Source: Clostridium_B lapidicellarium (GTDB taxonomy: Bacteria > Bacillota > Clostridia > Clostridiales > Clostridiaceae). From it: a stretch of 64,000 nucleotides of DNA. The position numbers and the translations under genes were made by a program. This document shows positions 26,303 to 36,238 of this stretch, one piece after another. The stretch lies in contig NZ_JBGFFE010000006.1 in assembly GCF_041224415.1 (NCBI RefSeq), positions 61,333 to 125,332 of the forward strand, read 5' to 3'. Within the stretch, counting starts at the first letter, position 1; the number at the start of each line of letters is the position of its first letter. Below the pieces are notes generated by a model that searched no databases, was not told the origin of the DNA, and worked only from the letters and a program-made list of their open reading frames with translations.

Positions 26303-27658
26303 TTATTTCTTGTTATTTTGATTATATTTTTCTATAGCCGAATTTATACTATCTGCTGAATTCTTTACAGCCTGTTCCGAAGATTGTTTGCCCTGCAGCA
26401 TCTGTTCTATATTAGTTTCAACAGTCTGTCTTGCCTCAGGGAATACAGACATAAGTGCACCTCTAGCCGTCTTAGGAGAATTATGAAGCTGGTCTATTGC
26501 TGTCTGAAACTGAGGTTTTTTCTGTAAATTATCTTTCATTGTCTGTACACTATAAGCTTTTTTGGTGACAGGGAAATATCCCGTCTGACTAGCCCAGTAA
26601 GCCTGCTGTTCCGGTGATACCATATACTTTATAAATTCCCAGGTCGCTTTTTCTTTTGCGGTATCTTTACTGTCAAGTGCCCACAATGAAGCCCCTCCAA
26701 TTGATACACCGCCATCTTTTACTCCGTCAAAGGAAGGCAAGGCTGCAGTTCCCACTTCAAATCTTCCTCCGATACCATTTAATACAGCCGACAGATCTGC
26801 TGTAGATTCAATATACATAGCTGTCTTACCCGCTATAAATGCATTTTCCGTATCATCCTCATTTCTTCCAAAATTAGCCGCATTGCCTGATTTAACTAGT
26901 TTCTGCCATTCATTTAGTACTTTTATACCTGATCCATTTTTATCGAATTCAACAGCTGTTGGAGCTTTTTCTCTACCATTGCCGTTATTTGCATAATTTT
27001 GCCCTTGTTTAACTATAAATTGTTCAAAGAACCATCCATATATAGCCATTGCAAAACCATACTGAGTAACTTTACCTGAACCATCTTTCTTAGTAAGTTT
27101 TTCCGCCGCACTTTCTAATTCAGAAAATGTTTTAGGTGGATTATCCGGATTTAACCCTGCGGCTTTAAAAGCATCTTTATTATAATAAAGTATAGGTGTC
27201 GATGAATTAAACGGCATGGAATATAACTTATTGTTAACCGTATAATATCCTACTATATTGGGTTCCAAATTTGACACATCATATTTCTCACTGTCTATAA
27301 AATCCTGCATTGGTTTTACCCATCCACTGTCTATCATAAATCTAGTACCTATATCATAGGTCTGCATGACATCAGGTCCATTTTTCGCCCTTTCGGCACT
27401 CTTGAGTTTATTTATAGCATCATCATATTTGCCTTGGTACTGTGCATTCACTTTAATATTCTTATGAGAACTGTTGAAGTCATTTACCATTTTGGTAAGC
27501 GCCTGTCCATTTTTACCCGACATGGAATGCCAGAATGTTATCTGTACGGTTTTCCCAGATCCAGACGACTGACTTGTACTGCTGCTTCCACACCCGGTAA
27601 AAACGCCTCCTATCATAAGTGAAGCCAGAAGTAAACTTATAAATCTTCTTTTCATCAT
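26303..27658 (-). CDS. ugpB: Glycerol-3-phosphate ABC transporter, substrate-binding lipoprotein
   Basis: A 451-residue extracellular solute-binding protein (family 1). The N-terminus is a lipoprotein signal: positive MMKRR, hydrophobic core, then FTGC with the lipid-carrying C23. The mature part has FWHSMSGKNGQALTKMVNDFN and YNKDAFKAAGLNPDNPPKT typical of UgpB. GAGGAG precedes the double ATG, so the start could be the second Met. It delivers substrate to UgpA/UgpE. Confidence 0.92.
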   Translation of the reverse strand: MMKRRFISLLLASLMIGGVFTGCGSSSTSQSSGSGKTVQITFWHSMSGKNGQALTKMVNDFNSSHKNIKVNAQYQGKYDDAINKLKSAERAKNGPDVMQTYDIGTRFMIDSGWVKPMQDFIDSEKYDVSNLEPNIVGYYTVNNKLYSMPFNSSTPILYYNKDAFKAAGLNPDNPPKTFSELESAAEKLTKKDGSGKVTQYGFAMAIYGWFFEQFIVKQGQNYANNGNGREKAPTAVEFDKNGSGIKVLNEWQKLVKSGNAANFGRNEDDTENAFIAGKTAMYIESTADLSAVLNGIGGRFEVGTAALPSFDGVKDGGVSIGGASLWALDSKDTAKEKATWEFIKYMVSPEQQAYWASQTGYFPVTKKAYSVQTMKDNLQKKPQFQTAIDQLHNSPKTARGALMSVFPEARQTVETNIEQMLQGKQSSEQAVKNSADSINSAIEKYNQNNKK

Positions 27659-27705
27659 TTTTCTCCTCTCAAAACTATAATTATTATTTTATATAAATTT
27701 TACAA

Positions 27706-28527
27706 TTACCCTTTTACTGCACCAGAAGTCATACCTTCTATAAGCTGTTTCTGACCAAATATAAAGATTATAATTGAAGGTAAAAGCACCATTACAATAC
27801 CTGCCATTATAAGCCCAAAAGATTGATTTTCGGAAAATTGCAGCATGCTTATTCCTATCTGCACGGTTCTGGTGCTGTCCTTACTAGTAACAAGCAGCGG
27901 CCATAAATACTGATTCCATGTAACCAAGAAGGTATATACACCAAGAGAACCTACAATAGGCCTTGACATAGGAAAAACTATTCTGGTAAAAAACTTAAAA
28001 CTGTTGCAGCCATCTATCTTAGCAGCCTCATAGAGTTCCTTAGGAAGAGTGAGATAATACTGCCTCATCATAAATACTCCCATTGCAGCACTTAAATACG
28101 GAATTACAAGTGCTTTATAACTGTCCAGCCATCCGAAAGAGCCTACAGTCAAATAATTTGATATCATAATGGACTCTGCCGGTATCATCATAGTAGCTAT
28201 TACAATTACAAACAGAATTTTTTTCCCCCTGAAATTAAAGAATGAAAAAGAAAAAGCTGCCAAACACGACGTTATAATTACACCTGCAGTAACTCCTAAA
28301 GATACTACAAAACTATTGATTATAAATTTTATTATAGGTGCTGCATTTAAAGCATCTAAATAATTTTTTAAATATAATTCTTTAGGTATCAATTTAGGCG
28401 GATACGAAAATATCTGATCCGGAGGCATAAAGCTAATAGCAAGGGCATACAAAATAGGAGCTATAGTTATAATTCCCAGCACTATATTTACTATATAAAG
28501 AATTATTTTGCCTATGTTTTTTTTCAT
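27706..28527 (-). CDS. ugpE: Glycerol-3-phosphate ABC transporter permease UgpE
   Basis: A 273-residue integral membrane protein with about six membrane segments and the permease EAA-type loop (ELYEAAKIDGCNSFKFFTRIVFPMSRP). The C-terminus ends with LIEGMTSGAVKG, characteristic of this group. ATG follows AAAGGGAGTG. It lies 17 bases after ugpA. Confidence 0.94.
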   Translation of the reverse strand: MKKNIGKIILYIVNIVLGIITIAPILYALAISFMPPDQIFSYPPKLIPKELYLKNYLDALNAAPIIKFIINSFVVSLGVTAGVIITSCLAAFSFSFFNFRGKKILFVIVIATMMIPAESIMISNYLTVGSFGWLDSYKALVIPYLSAAMGVFMMRQYYLTLPKELYEAAKIDGCNSFKFFTRIVFPMSRPIVGSLGVYTFLVTWNQYLWPLLVTSKDSTRTVQIGISMLQFSENQSFGLIMAGIVMVLLPSIIIFIFGQKQLIEGMTSGAVKG

Positions 28528-28544
28528 ATTCTGACACTCCCTTT

Positions 28545-29459
28545 TTATTTATAGAAGACTTTTTTATCTTCATATCTAAATTGAAGCAATGTTATAAAAA
28601 ACATCAATAAAAACAAAATTATGGATTCAGCACTAGCTGCACCAAACCTGCTGTTAAAAAATGCATTTCTGTAAATTGAATACACAATTACATTAGTGGC
28701 CTCGGCAGGTCCTCCTAAAGTCATTATGTTTATCTGTCCAAAAGTTTGAAATCCATTTATTATGTTTATGATGAGTACAAAAAAAAGAGTTGGCGAAAGA
28801 CATGGCAATATTACATTCTTTAATTTTTGGAAATAATTTGCGCCGTCTATGGATGCACTTTCTACTAATTCCTTCGGTATATTCTGGAGACCGGAAATTA
28901 TAAAAATAAAATTTATACATGCATTTAACCATATGCCCACTATGGATACAGCAATAAATCCCCAGAACGGGCTTGTAAGCCATCCTATATTCTTTTTCAA
29001 GATAAAATTTACAAGACCTATACTTGGATTAAACAAAAGCATCCATATTATTGCAGCGGAGGCAGAAGATACTGCCATAGGCAGGGCATACATTGTACTG
29101 AAAATTCCCTTGAATTTCAACCTATTGTTACATAATAATGCCAGTACAAGTCCAATGAGTATAGCTGGAATTGTAGTTACAACCACGTATTTAAAAGTCA
29201 CAACCACGCTATTTATAAAAGAGGGATCCTTAAATAAATCAACATAATTAGAAAGTCCGGCAAAAGAACTAGGTTCTCCCTGGGCATTTGTATTAAATAA
29301 ACTCAAATATATGGTTTTAAAAAACGGGAAATAGGTAAATCCTAAAAATATTATTATACACGGAATAATATATAGGTAAGGCTCTAAAACATCTATGATT
29401 TTTTTATTTTCAGCTGCCTTATCTTGAACCAAAGAAACTTGCTTCGACGCTTTTTCCAT
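28545..29459 (-). CDS. ugpA: Glycerol-3-phosphate ABC transporter permease UgpA
   Basis: A 304-residue permease with about six membrane segments and the EAA-type loop (ELVESASIDGANYFQKLKNVILPCLSP). The first 30 residues form a charged cytoplasmic leader. It is the first gene of the operon ugpA-ugpE-ugpB-ugpQ-ugpC. ATG follows GGAGGTAATC. Phosphate or carbon regulation is known for the system in other bacteria; I see no clear Pho or cre box here. Confidence 0.93.
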   Translation of the reverse strand: MEKASKQVSLVQDKAAENKKIIDVLEPYLYIIPCIIIFLGFTYFPFFKTIYLSLFNTNAQGEPSSFAGLSNYVDLFKDPSFINSVVVTFKYVVVTTIPAILIGLVLALLCNNRLKFKGIFSTMYALPMAVSSASAAIIWMLLFNPSIGLVNFILKKNIGWLTSPFWGFIAVSIVGIWLNACINFIFIISGLQNIPKELVESASIDGANYFQKLKNVILPCLSPTLFFVLIINIINGFQTFGQINIMTLGGPAEATNVIVYSIYRNAFFNSRFGAASAESIILFLLMFFITLLQFRYEDKKVFYK

Positions 29460-29510
29460 CTGATTACCTCCACTAATTTTACTTACAGATATTATAATAT
29501 CCCACCAATA

Positions 29511-30077
29511 TTAATGTAGATTTATATTGGTGTTAAAAATATTTAACATATTAGTTTGGAAATAATCACAGTTAAAAAATAAAATCATCAGTTTAGCACA
29601 CAGAAGCCCAAATACTGCCCCTGATATTATATCCGTAGGATAATGGACACAAAGATACAATCTTGAAAATGCTATTAAAGATGCTATTAATAAAAATATC
29701 ATTTTATATTCACTGAACTGAGCCGATAAAACACCCGCCACTGCAAAAGAAGAAAAGGTATGGCCTGATGGAAAAGAATAAGAAATGGGTTTCGAAATTA
29801 AAAGTTGAACATTATTTTTACAATTGCAGGGTCTTACCCTTCTAACTACATGTTTAACTATTCCTTCTCCAAATATAGTACTTACAATCAAAGTCATCAA
29901 CACCGCAATTCCCGTTAATTTATAACCTCTATAAAATATCAAGTACAAAGCTATTGCAATCCAAAGTGTACCTCCATTTCCCAAAGCTGTAATAAATGTC
30001 ATGATTTTATCCATGATTGGTCTGCGCATATTATCCTGCACAAATTCCAAAATAAAATCATCAAACTTCTTTATCAA
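29511..30077 (-). CDS. PAP2-family membrane phosphatase
   Basis: About 188 residues with several membrane segments. All three PAP2 motifs are present: K-x6-RP in KHVVRRVRP, PSGH in FPSGHTFSS, and SR-x5-H-x3-D in SRLYLCVHYPTD. Likely substrates are undecaprenyl diphosphate or lipid phosphates. TTG at 30077 has GAAGGTGG just upstream, whereas the longer frame starts inside that SD. A 9-bp inverted repeat at 29503-29532 spans its stop codon. It sits upstream of ugpA on the same strand, a lipid-phosphate context. Confidence 0.88.
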   Translation of the reverse strand: MIKKFDDFILEFVQDNMRRPIMDKIMTFITALGNGGTLWIAIALYLIFYRGYKLTGIAVLMTLIVSTIFGEGIVKHVVRRVRPCNCKNNVQLLISKPISYSFPSGHTFSSFAVAGVLSAQFSEYKMIFLLIASLIAFSRLYLCVHYPTDIISGAVFGLLCAKLMILFFNCDYFQTNMLNIFNTNINLH

Positions 30078-30086
30078 AAGTACCAC

Positions 30087-30477
30087 CTTCTACATTGGTT
30101 TTTATTATTCCAACTTTATTCTATATGCTCAATATTACTAAAAGATTAATAATACATTAAAAACTCTTAATAATTTATGATTTTAACTAGAAAAATAGGG
30201 CGTCGTAAACAACCAACGCCTTATTTATACAGTATACTTTAAAGGGAAAAGTACTACAATATTATAGTGACTTATGGAGGTTGCACTTAAATTTACCGTG
30301 CCCTGCAACCGCAGACACCTCTTGGTAATTACCATTAATTTCTTAATACTTTTCTATGTTCAAATACATCATTTTCATTTTCTCTAAGATATTTCCTTAG
30401 GACACTTTCTATTATATATGGTATTTGTTACGCCTTAATGTCATAATTATAAACTATTTGTAAACAATAAAAAGTAT
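30087..30477. other. Gene-free region with a possible structured RNA
   Basis: The 391-base gap between the PAP2 gene and the RNase H gene has no open frame of note. It holds the hairpins described at 30199-30353. The rest (30360-30477) is AT-rich; I see nothing firm in it. Confidence 0.6.
30199..30353 (-). ncRNA. Candidate structured RNA or 3'UTR element
   Basis: On the minus strand a 10-bp closing stem (30344-30353 with 30247-30256, one G-U pair) encloses a 7-bp hairpin GGTTGCA/TGCAACC (30304-30310 with 30279-30285) and the palindrome GGTAATTACC. A terminator-like hairpin (30199-30220, GGCGTTG/CGACGCC, one G-U) followed by CTATTTTT ends it. It matches no RNA class I know. It may be the tail of the RNase H transcript rather than its own gene, since no good promoter is visible. 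Confidence 0.4.
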
Positions 30478-31113
30478 CTATTTGGCTTTTTTTATCTTTT
30501 GATTGCCATTTAATGCACTTTTAGCAATAGCATCCACTTCTTCATTAAATTTATCACCGGAATGAGCCTGCACTTTTTCAAAAGATATATGTATTTTATT
30601 TTTATACCTCGACATAAATTCAATATACTTTTTTACAGTATTATTTTTTGCCTTCCATTCTCCTGTAACCCATTTTGAAATGCCCCGATAATCATGCCTT
30701 ATTATAGCTTTTTTATATCCGCTGTCACTTAAAAACTTAATAACATGCATGGCACCCTGCAATTCTCCTGCCACATTTCTTATCTTCAGTGCATCTGCCT
30801 CATTACCATACCCTGAATTCCTAATTTCATCACCATTGGGCATTAATATAATATATCCAAAGGAATACCTTTTTACAGCATCCGAATAACTTCCATCAAT
30901 ATATGCAATTGGTGTATTAAGTTTAATAGCTGTGTTTTTATGTACATCCCCTATATCTTTATTATCCATATATGCTCTGGCATCTTCTATATTTCCAAAT
31001 GACTTGTATTCAGCATCACTGTATCCGTTAATACTGTGCTGGCACTCAACCCAATTTTCAAAAATTCCAGTACTGTACCCTTTTTTTACCGCATAATATT
31101 TTTTCTTAGACAT
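30478..31113 (-). CDS. Viroplasmin-RNase H fusion protein
   Basis: 211 residues. The N-terminal 45 form the caulimovirus viroplasmin/hybrid-binding domain (KYYAVKKGYSTGIFENWVECQHSINGYSDAEYKSF). The RNase HI fold follows with the acidic active residues in AYIDGSY, AGELQGAM, IRHDYRG and EEVDAIAKSAL. It should cut RNA in RNA-DNA hybrids, as eukaryotic-type RNase H1 and some clostridial enzymes do. ATG follows AAAGGAAT. It is alone on its strand. Confidence 0.92.
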   Translation of the reverse strand: MSKKKYYAVKKGYSTGIFENWVECQHSINGYSDAEYKSFGNIEDARAYMDNKDIGDVHKNTAIKLNTPIAYIDGSYSDAVKRYSFGYIILMPNGDEIRNSGYGNEADALKIRNVAGELQGAMHVIKFLSDSGYKKAIIRHDYRGISKWVTGEWKAKNNTVKKYIEFMSRYKNKIHISFEKVQAHSGDKFNEEVDAIAKSALNGNQKIKKAK

Positions 31114-31473
31114 TTTTATAATTCCTTTCTCCGGTGAACATCAATTTTACCCGAACACTGCCATTGCTAAGAATCACTTGATCAAGAATAATTTACATTA
31201 AATAATATCCATATACTTTATTTTCTATATTAATTATTATATTCCTGCTAATTTCTGTGAAAAATATAATTCTGCCAACAAAAGTGCCAACACATAAGAA
31301 CATATAATATTAATAATTTTTAATAATCAATTCGTTATATTTATAATCTTTATTCTTATACTATCCAACAAGATTATGATTTCTCTGAACTTTATCTATA
31401 TTAAAATTCCTATACAAATTTCTAATAAAATCGCAGTCATTCTCCTATTTTTGTCTATATATTTTATATATAA
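31114..31473. other. Gene-free region upstream of the RNase H gene
   Basis: A 360-base AT-rich stretch with stop codons in all frames. It holds the RNase H leader and one motif (31150-31168, CCGAACACTGCCATTGCTAA) that recurs with few changes after gyrA. No other structure is clear. Confidence 0.5.
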
Positions 31474-32506
31474 TCATTTGTAAAATATCATAAATAAATC
31501 ATTAATTCTTTCTTCAATATCCTGTGAAACAATACCTGTTCCGCCGATTAGCTGTAAATCGGTATTTGTTGTAGCATTATCTTTAATATATTTTATAGCA
31601 TTGGAAGTTGCTGTAGAATTGTCACTATCGACTAATACAAGTGGTGCTGAATACTTCCCAGCTACAGCTGAAGCTACCAGTGCATCCGCAAACATATCAT
31701 CCGAATTTGCTGGGCTGGCATTTGCAATATACATTTTATTATCAGATTTCAAATCATTTTTGAAATAATTCAATACTTTCAGGTTAGTATCAAATCTGGT
31801 TGATCCACCACTTACCCTTGAATTTCCCCTAAGAGCGTCATAAGTATAATCATTTATTACATTCTTAGTTCCCACAATTGTTGCATCTGAATTATTTTCT
31901 CTTATAAAATCAATTACCGGTTGAGTTGCAGACTGGTCGTTGCTTACCAGTAACAATATCTGTCCTTTCGCAGCTGCTACTGGTGCTACTGAAATGGCAT
32001 CCGAGAACCCTTCCCCTCCTACAACCATTACATTACTGGGGTCAACTCCCAATTTAACCAGTTCATCAGCTACCTTAGCATTTGTCTCGTATCTTGTAGT
32101 TCCACCTAATTCTGCCAGAGTATAATTATCTTTAAGATCATTTCTTATGTTTTGAGAAATTGAAGCCATTCCACCAATAATATATACGTTCTTAGATTTC
32201 AATGTATCAAGTGCCTTCTTAGCATCTGGGCTCAGTGTGTCAGGTGTAGTCAAAAGTATTGCTGCACCCAATTTCTTGGCTAATGCTGAAGCACTGACTG
32301 CATCTGCATATTGTTCTCCAGATATTAACACTACATCATCACTCCCATCAGGCCAATTTGTCATTGCAACCTGTGCGGCTGTTGCATACTATTAGCACCA
32401 CCTACTCTGGTTATCCTCCCTTGAGCTGCTTTAACTGATCCACCTGATAAAGCTGTAGTTAGAATCAAAGACATAAATGTAATCCCAATAATTGTTTTTA
32501 TTCCTT
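31474..32506 (-). pseudogene. CWB2 cell-wall-binding protein, frameshifted
   Basis: The open part (31474-32364, 296 residues) has three cell-wall-binding repeat 2 units (YADAVSASALAKKLGAAILLT, FSDAISVAPVAAAKGQILLLV, FADALVASAVAGKYSAPLVLV with GGTTRYETNAKVA and GGSTRFDTNLKVL between them). Upstream, another frame encodes a signal peptide (KKGIKTIIGITFMSLILTT ... KAAQGRITRVGGAN). The join needs one extra base near 32388 to restore the expected RVGGANRYATAAQVAMTNW. That upstream frame also lacks a good start codon, hinting at a second lesion near 32500. There is no functional domain after the repeats. Recent inactivation or sequencing errors are both possible. Confidence 0.75.
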
Positions 32507-32608
32507 TCTTGTATATATAGCAAACATCATCTCCCCATTAAAATCTTTTAAATTAATTATATACCTATCTATCAGAATATATTTTATAATCAGGTAAATT
32601 TATGTAAA

Positions 32609-32661
32609 AAAATCACTCACTCATTTACCATACTTTAAGTAGTAAACAAGTGAGTGATTTT
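32609..32661. terminator. Terminator hairpin after tRNA-Thr(CGT)
   Basis: A 12-bp repeat (32609-32620 with 32650-32661, AAAATCACTCAC) with internal pairing in the loop, flanked by A and T runs. It probably ends the tRNA transcript on the minus strand. Confidence 0.7.
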
Positions 32662-32710
32662 CGCATTTCAATATTTCAAAATGCCTGCAAATTCTTCATA
32701 TATCCTCTTT

Positions 32711-32786
<76 letters not shown>

Positions 32787-32879
32787 AAAAACACAATACT
32801 ATTTTAATACAAATCACAACTATAATCAAATACAATTTACTTTATTGCAATATTATTTCTACAAATATTGCTGAAACAA

Positions 32880-32915
32880 TCAAGTGAATTCCAGTTCTAG
32901 ATGAAATTCACTTGA
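32880..32915 (-). terminator. Probable dnaB terminator
   Basis: An 11-bp inverted repeat (TCAAGTGAATT, 32880-32890 with 32905-32915), 20 bases after the dnaB stop on the minus strand. The following T run is short. Confidence 0.6.
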
Positions 32916-32934
32916 TCAAATAAGTTTTATTAAA

Positions 32935-34269
32935 TCATTCCTGATGAATCACATCGAGATTTCCAAACTTGCTGAATTGACCCATCCATGCCAGTTTTAT
33001 TGTACCTGTAGGGCCATTTCTCTGTTTGGCAATAATACATTCTGCTATATTTTTGTCCTCCGTTTCTTTATTGTAGTATTCATCTCTATATAAAAACATA
33101 ACTATATCTGCATCTTGTTCTATAGAACCGGATTCTCTCAAATCGGAAAGCATAGGCCTATGATCTGTCCTCGCCTCCGGAGCACGCGACAATTGAGATA
33201 CGGCAATAACAGGGCACTGCATTTCTTTGGCAAGTGCCTTTATGGATCTTGATATCTCCGATACTTCCTGCTGTCTATTTTCCGAACTTTTTCCTCCGCT
33301 CATGAGTTGAAGATAATCCACGATTATAATATCTATACCCTCTTCCATTTTGAGCCTTCTGCATTTGGATCTCATTTCCATAATCGATATTCCTGCCGTA
33401 TCATCTATAAAGATTTTCGAAGCAGCTAATGGTCCTGAAGCTCTGGCAATATTTTCCCAGTCCTTATCTTCCAGGTTTCCGGTTCTAAGCTTTAACATAT
33501 CTATATGAGCTTCTGAACACAACAATTTATATGCCAATTGTTCCTTTGACATTTCAAGGGAAAATACGGCCACCTTTTTCCCCTCCCTTAAAGCTGCATA
33601 TTCTGCTATATTAAGTGCAAAAGTCGTTTTACCCATGGAAGGTCTTGCTGCCACTAAAACCATATCCCCCTTTTGAAATCCAGAAGTCTTTGCATCTAAT
33701 TCTCTGAATCCTGAAGCTATCCCTGTAGTTTCTCCCTTATTGTTAAATAATCTTTCTATTTCCAAAAATCCTCTTTCAAGTACTACATTCATGGGTTCAA
33801 AATCTGATGCTTTCATATCCCTCGATAGATCAAATATGGACTTTTCAGCCATATCGATGTTTTTTTCTACATCATTTTGATTATTATAGCATTCCTCAAT
33901 TATTTTTGTAGAGGCTCTGATAAGTTTTCTGAGGGTGGATTTATCTTTTATAATTTTTATATAAGATTGTAAATTTGCTGTAGACACGACAGAGCCGCTC
34001 AATTCACTTATATAAGTTACTCCGCCGGCAGCTTCAAGTTTGGATTTTGATTTTAAATCCTCAGTCAACGTTATAATATCTACGGCAACATCTTTCTTGT
34101 ACAGATCAAGTATGGATTCAAATATAACTTTATGAGAATCTTTATAAAAATCTTCAGCTTTTAAAACCTGCATTGATTCAACTATAGCGTTTTTATCAAT
34201 AAGCATTGAACCAATTATACTCTGCTCGGCCTCTATATTATGAGGTATATTTCTAAAAGGTACATCCAT
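32935..34269 (-). CDS. dnaB: Replicative DNA helicase
   Basis: A 444-residue hexameric helicase that unwinds DNA ahead of the replication fork. It has the N-terminal primase-contact domain (NIEAEQSIIGSMLID) and the RecA-like domain with Walker A ARPSMGKTT, Walker B IIIVDYLQLM and the DLRESGSIEQDADIVMFLYR arginine-finger region. ATG at 34269 follows AGGAGTG; the longer frame starts before that SD. It lies downstream of the Lon-type protease and rplI, an order shared by many clostridia. Confidence 0.97.
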   Translation of the reverse strand: MDVPFRNIPHNIEAEQSIIGSMLIDKNAIVESMQVLKAEDFYKDSHKVIFESILDLYKKDVAVDIITLTEDLKSKSKLEAAGGVTYISELSGSVVSTANLQSYIKIIKDKSTLRKLIRASTKIIEECYNNQNDVEKNIDMAEKSIFDLSRDMKASDFEPMNVVLERGFLEIERLFNNKGETTGIASGFRELDAKTSGFQKGDMVLVAARPSMGKTTFALNIAEYAALREGKKVAVFSLEMSKEQLAYKLLCSEAHIDMLKLRTGNLEDKDWENIARASGPLAASKIFIDDTAGISIMEMRSKCRRLKMEEGIDIIIVDYLQLMSGGKSSENRQQEVSEISRSIKALAKEMQCPVIAVSQLSRAPEARTDHRPMLSDLRESGSIEQDADIVMFLYRDEYYNKETEDKNIAECIIAKQRNGPTGTIKLAWMGQFSKFGNLDVIHQE

Positions 34270-34327
34270 GGGAACTTCACTCCTAAGGTTTTCAATAGTC
34301 AACAAAATTTACTAAGATTTATAATAC

Positions 34328-36226
34328 CTACTTAAAGACCATATCCATAAGTTCTTCAACATTGGATATAGAGCGTATTTCAACATCCTCTACACTATTA
34401 GATAGATCTCTTAAATTTTCTTCAGGTATCAACACGGTCTTTATTCCCTTTCTCTTTGCCCCATAAATTTTTTCAAAAATACCGCCTACGGGTTTAATGT
34501 TACCTCTTAAAGAAATTTCCCCCGTTACAGCTATATCCTGTCTTAAAGGTTTATTTAAAAGGGCACTTATTATACATACCGTAATAGCAGCTCCTGCTGA
34601 AGGTCCGTCTATTTTCCCTCCTCCTATTACATTCACATGGATATCATAATCGCCTATATCTTTATCAGTAATCTTTCTTATAACTGAAGCTGCATTAAAC
34701 ACCGAATCTTTAGCCATGCTGCCTGCCGTATCATTGAATCTTACAACTCCCTTTCCACTCTCCTTGGCTTTAAACACTACTGACTCTATTTCTACAGTAG
34801 AGCCAATATAGCCCAATACACCTAGTCCATAAATATGTCCTACTTCATATTTTCTTTTTGGAATAGTTTCCTCAAATGGTACAAGTCTACTTATGGATAT
34901 GATCCTCTGCAAATCTTTAACTGAAATATAGACCCTATCTCCTAAATTGTCAATTTTATTGCTATAAAGTGCGTACCCATAAGCATCGGATAATATGTTA
35001 ACGGCTTTTCTTCCCTCTATAGTATATTTACTTATTAGTTGGGATACTCCATCTTCAATTTCTATATGAAGTCTTTCAGCTGCATTTTCCACTATTTTTT
35101 GTATACTTCTAGTAGAAAGCGGTTCAAAATAAACTTCCGTACACCTGGATCTAAGAGCAGGATTTATTTCACTTGGATCCCGTGTAGTAGCCCCTATAAG
35201 TAAAAAATTTGCCGGAGCCCCTTTTTTAAATAAATATCTTATATATTTCGGGATATTTTCATCATCAGGATCATAATATGAAGATGAAAACTGAACTCTT
35301 TTATCTTCCAGTACTTTTAGAAGTTTGTTCTGAAGCATTTCATCCAGCTCACCTATCTCATCAATAAAAAGTACTCCTCCATGTGCTTCTGTAACAAGTC
35401 CCAATTTCGGTTCCGGTATTCCAGTCTCTGCTAAATCCCTCTTTGTTCCCTGATAAATAGGATCATGCACAGAACCCAGAAGAGGATCTGTAATTTCTCT
35501 CGGGTCCCATCTCAATGTGCTTCCATCTACTTCTACAAATTTGGCATCACTGCCAAATGGAGTGAATTTAAGTTTTTTAGCTTCTTCAAGTGCAATTCTG
35601 GCAGCTGTAGTTTTACCCACTCCTGGAGGTCCGTATAAAATTATATGCTGCGGATACGGTGATGCAATTTTTGAAATCATCGATTTTATAGCCCTTTCCT
35701 GGCCTACAATCTCTTTAAAATTTTCAGGCCTCAAAAGTTCCTGTATATTTTTCCCGAAAGTTTTGGAATCCATTATTTCAAGCTCCGCATATTTTTTTAA
35801 AGTTTTTGCATTTTCACAGCCCTTTTGCTTTTTTATAATATTAAGTCTTATATCATCCATATATTTATCTTGGCGTTCTATAAGATTTTTTTCCACTTCT
35901 TTTTCAATACTATTTTTAACATATCTCTCCGCCAAAATTTCTGCAATCCAATTATTAGTATTCTCTAAAGCATTCTGTGCCTCTGATTCATCAGGTATAA
36001 TTTCCAGGCCTTTTCCATCGCTCACTATTTTATTTAAGGCATATAGTCTTTCCAATACATTTTTACTATTCACATAGTTTTCAAGTTTATATTTTGTTAT
36101 TCTAGATTTTATAGTACCCTTATCCATCATTTTCTTTAATAAATTGTTCAAAACATTTACTTGAGAATCCAACGGTACAGAATTATTAGATTTTTTATTT
36201 AATCCATCTACAAATTGCAGCTTCAC
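34328..36226 (-). CDS. Lon-family ATP-dependent protease (LonB/LonC type)
   Basis: 632 residues: a helical N-terminus (1-170), an AAA+ module with Walker A GPPGVGKTT and Walker B GVLFIDEIGEL, then a Lon protease domain with the catalytic Ser in DGPSAGAA and the Lys in the region KPVGGIFEKIYGAKRKG. It lacks the long substrate-binding N domain of classic LonA, matching the LonB/LonC group found in sporulating Firmicutes. GTG at 36226 follows AAGGAGGA. It lies between rplI and dnaB. Confidence 0.9.
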   Translation of the reverse strand: MKLQFVDGLNKKSNNSVPLDSQVNVLNNLLKKMMDKGTIKSRITKYKLENYVNSKNVLERLYALNKIVSDGKGLEIIPDESEAQNALENTNNWIAEILAERYVKNSIEKEVEKNLIERQDKYMDDIRLNIIKKQKGCENAKTLKKYAELEIMDSKTFGKNIQELLRPENFKEIVGQERAIKSMISKIASPYPQHIILYGPPGVGKTTAARIALEEAKKLKFTPFGSDAKFVEVDGSTLRWDPREITDPLLGSVHDPIYQGTKRDLAETGIPEPKLGLVTEAHGGVLFIDEIGELDEMLQNKLLKVLEDKRVQFSSSYYDPDDENIPKYIRYLFKKGAPANFLLIGATTRDPSEINPALRSRCTEVYFEPLSTRSIQKIVENAAERLHIEIEDGVSQLISKYTIEGRKAVNILSDAYGYALYSNKIDNLGDRVYISVKDLQRIISISRLVPFEETIPKRKYEVGHIYGLGVLGYIGSTVEIESVVFKAKESGKGVVRFNDTAGSMAKDSVFNAASVIRKITDKDIGDYDIHVNVIGGGKIDGPSAGAAITVCIISALLNKPLRQDIAVTGEISLRGNIKPVGGIFEKIYGAKRKGIKTVLIPEENLRDLSNSVEDVEIRSISNVEELMDMVFK

Positions 36227-36238
36227 AAATTTTCCTCC

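Noticed and set aside
30199..30353. Riboswitch, 6S or SRP RNA identity for the 30.3 kb element
   Set aside because: I compared it from memory with c-di-GMP, TPP, SAM, lysine, FMN, THF, 6S and small SRP patterns and found no matching core.
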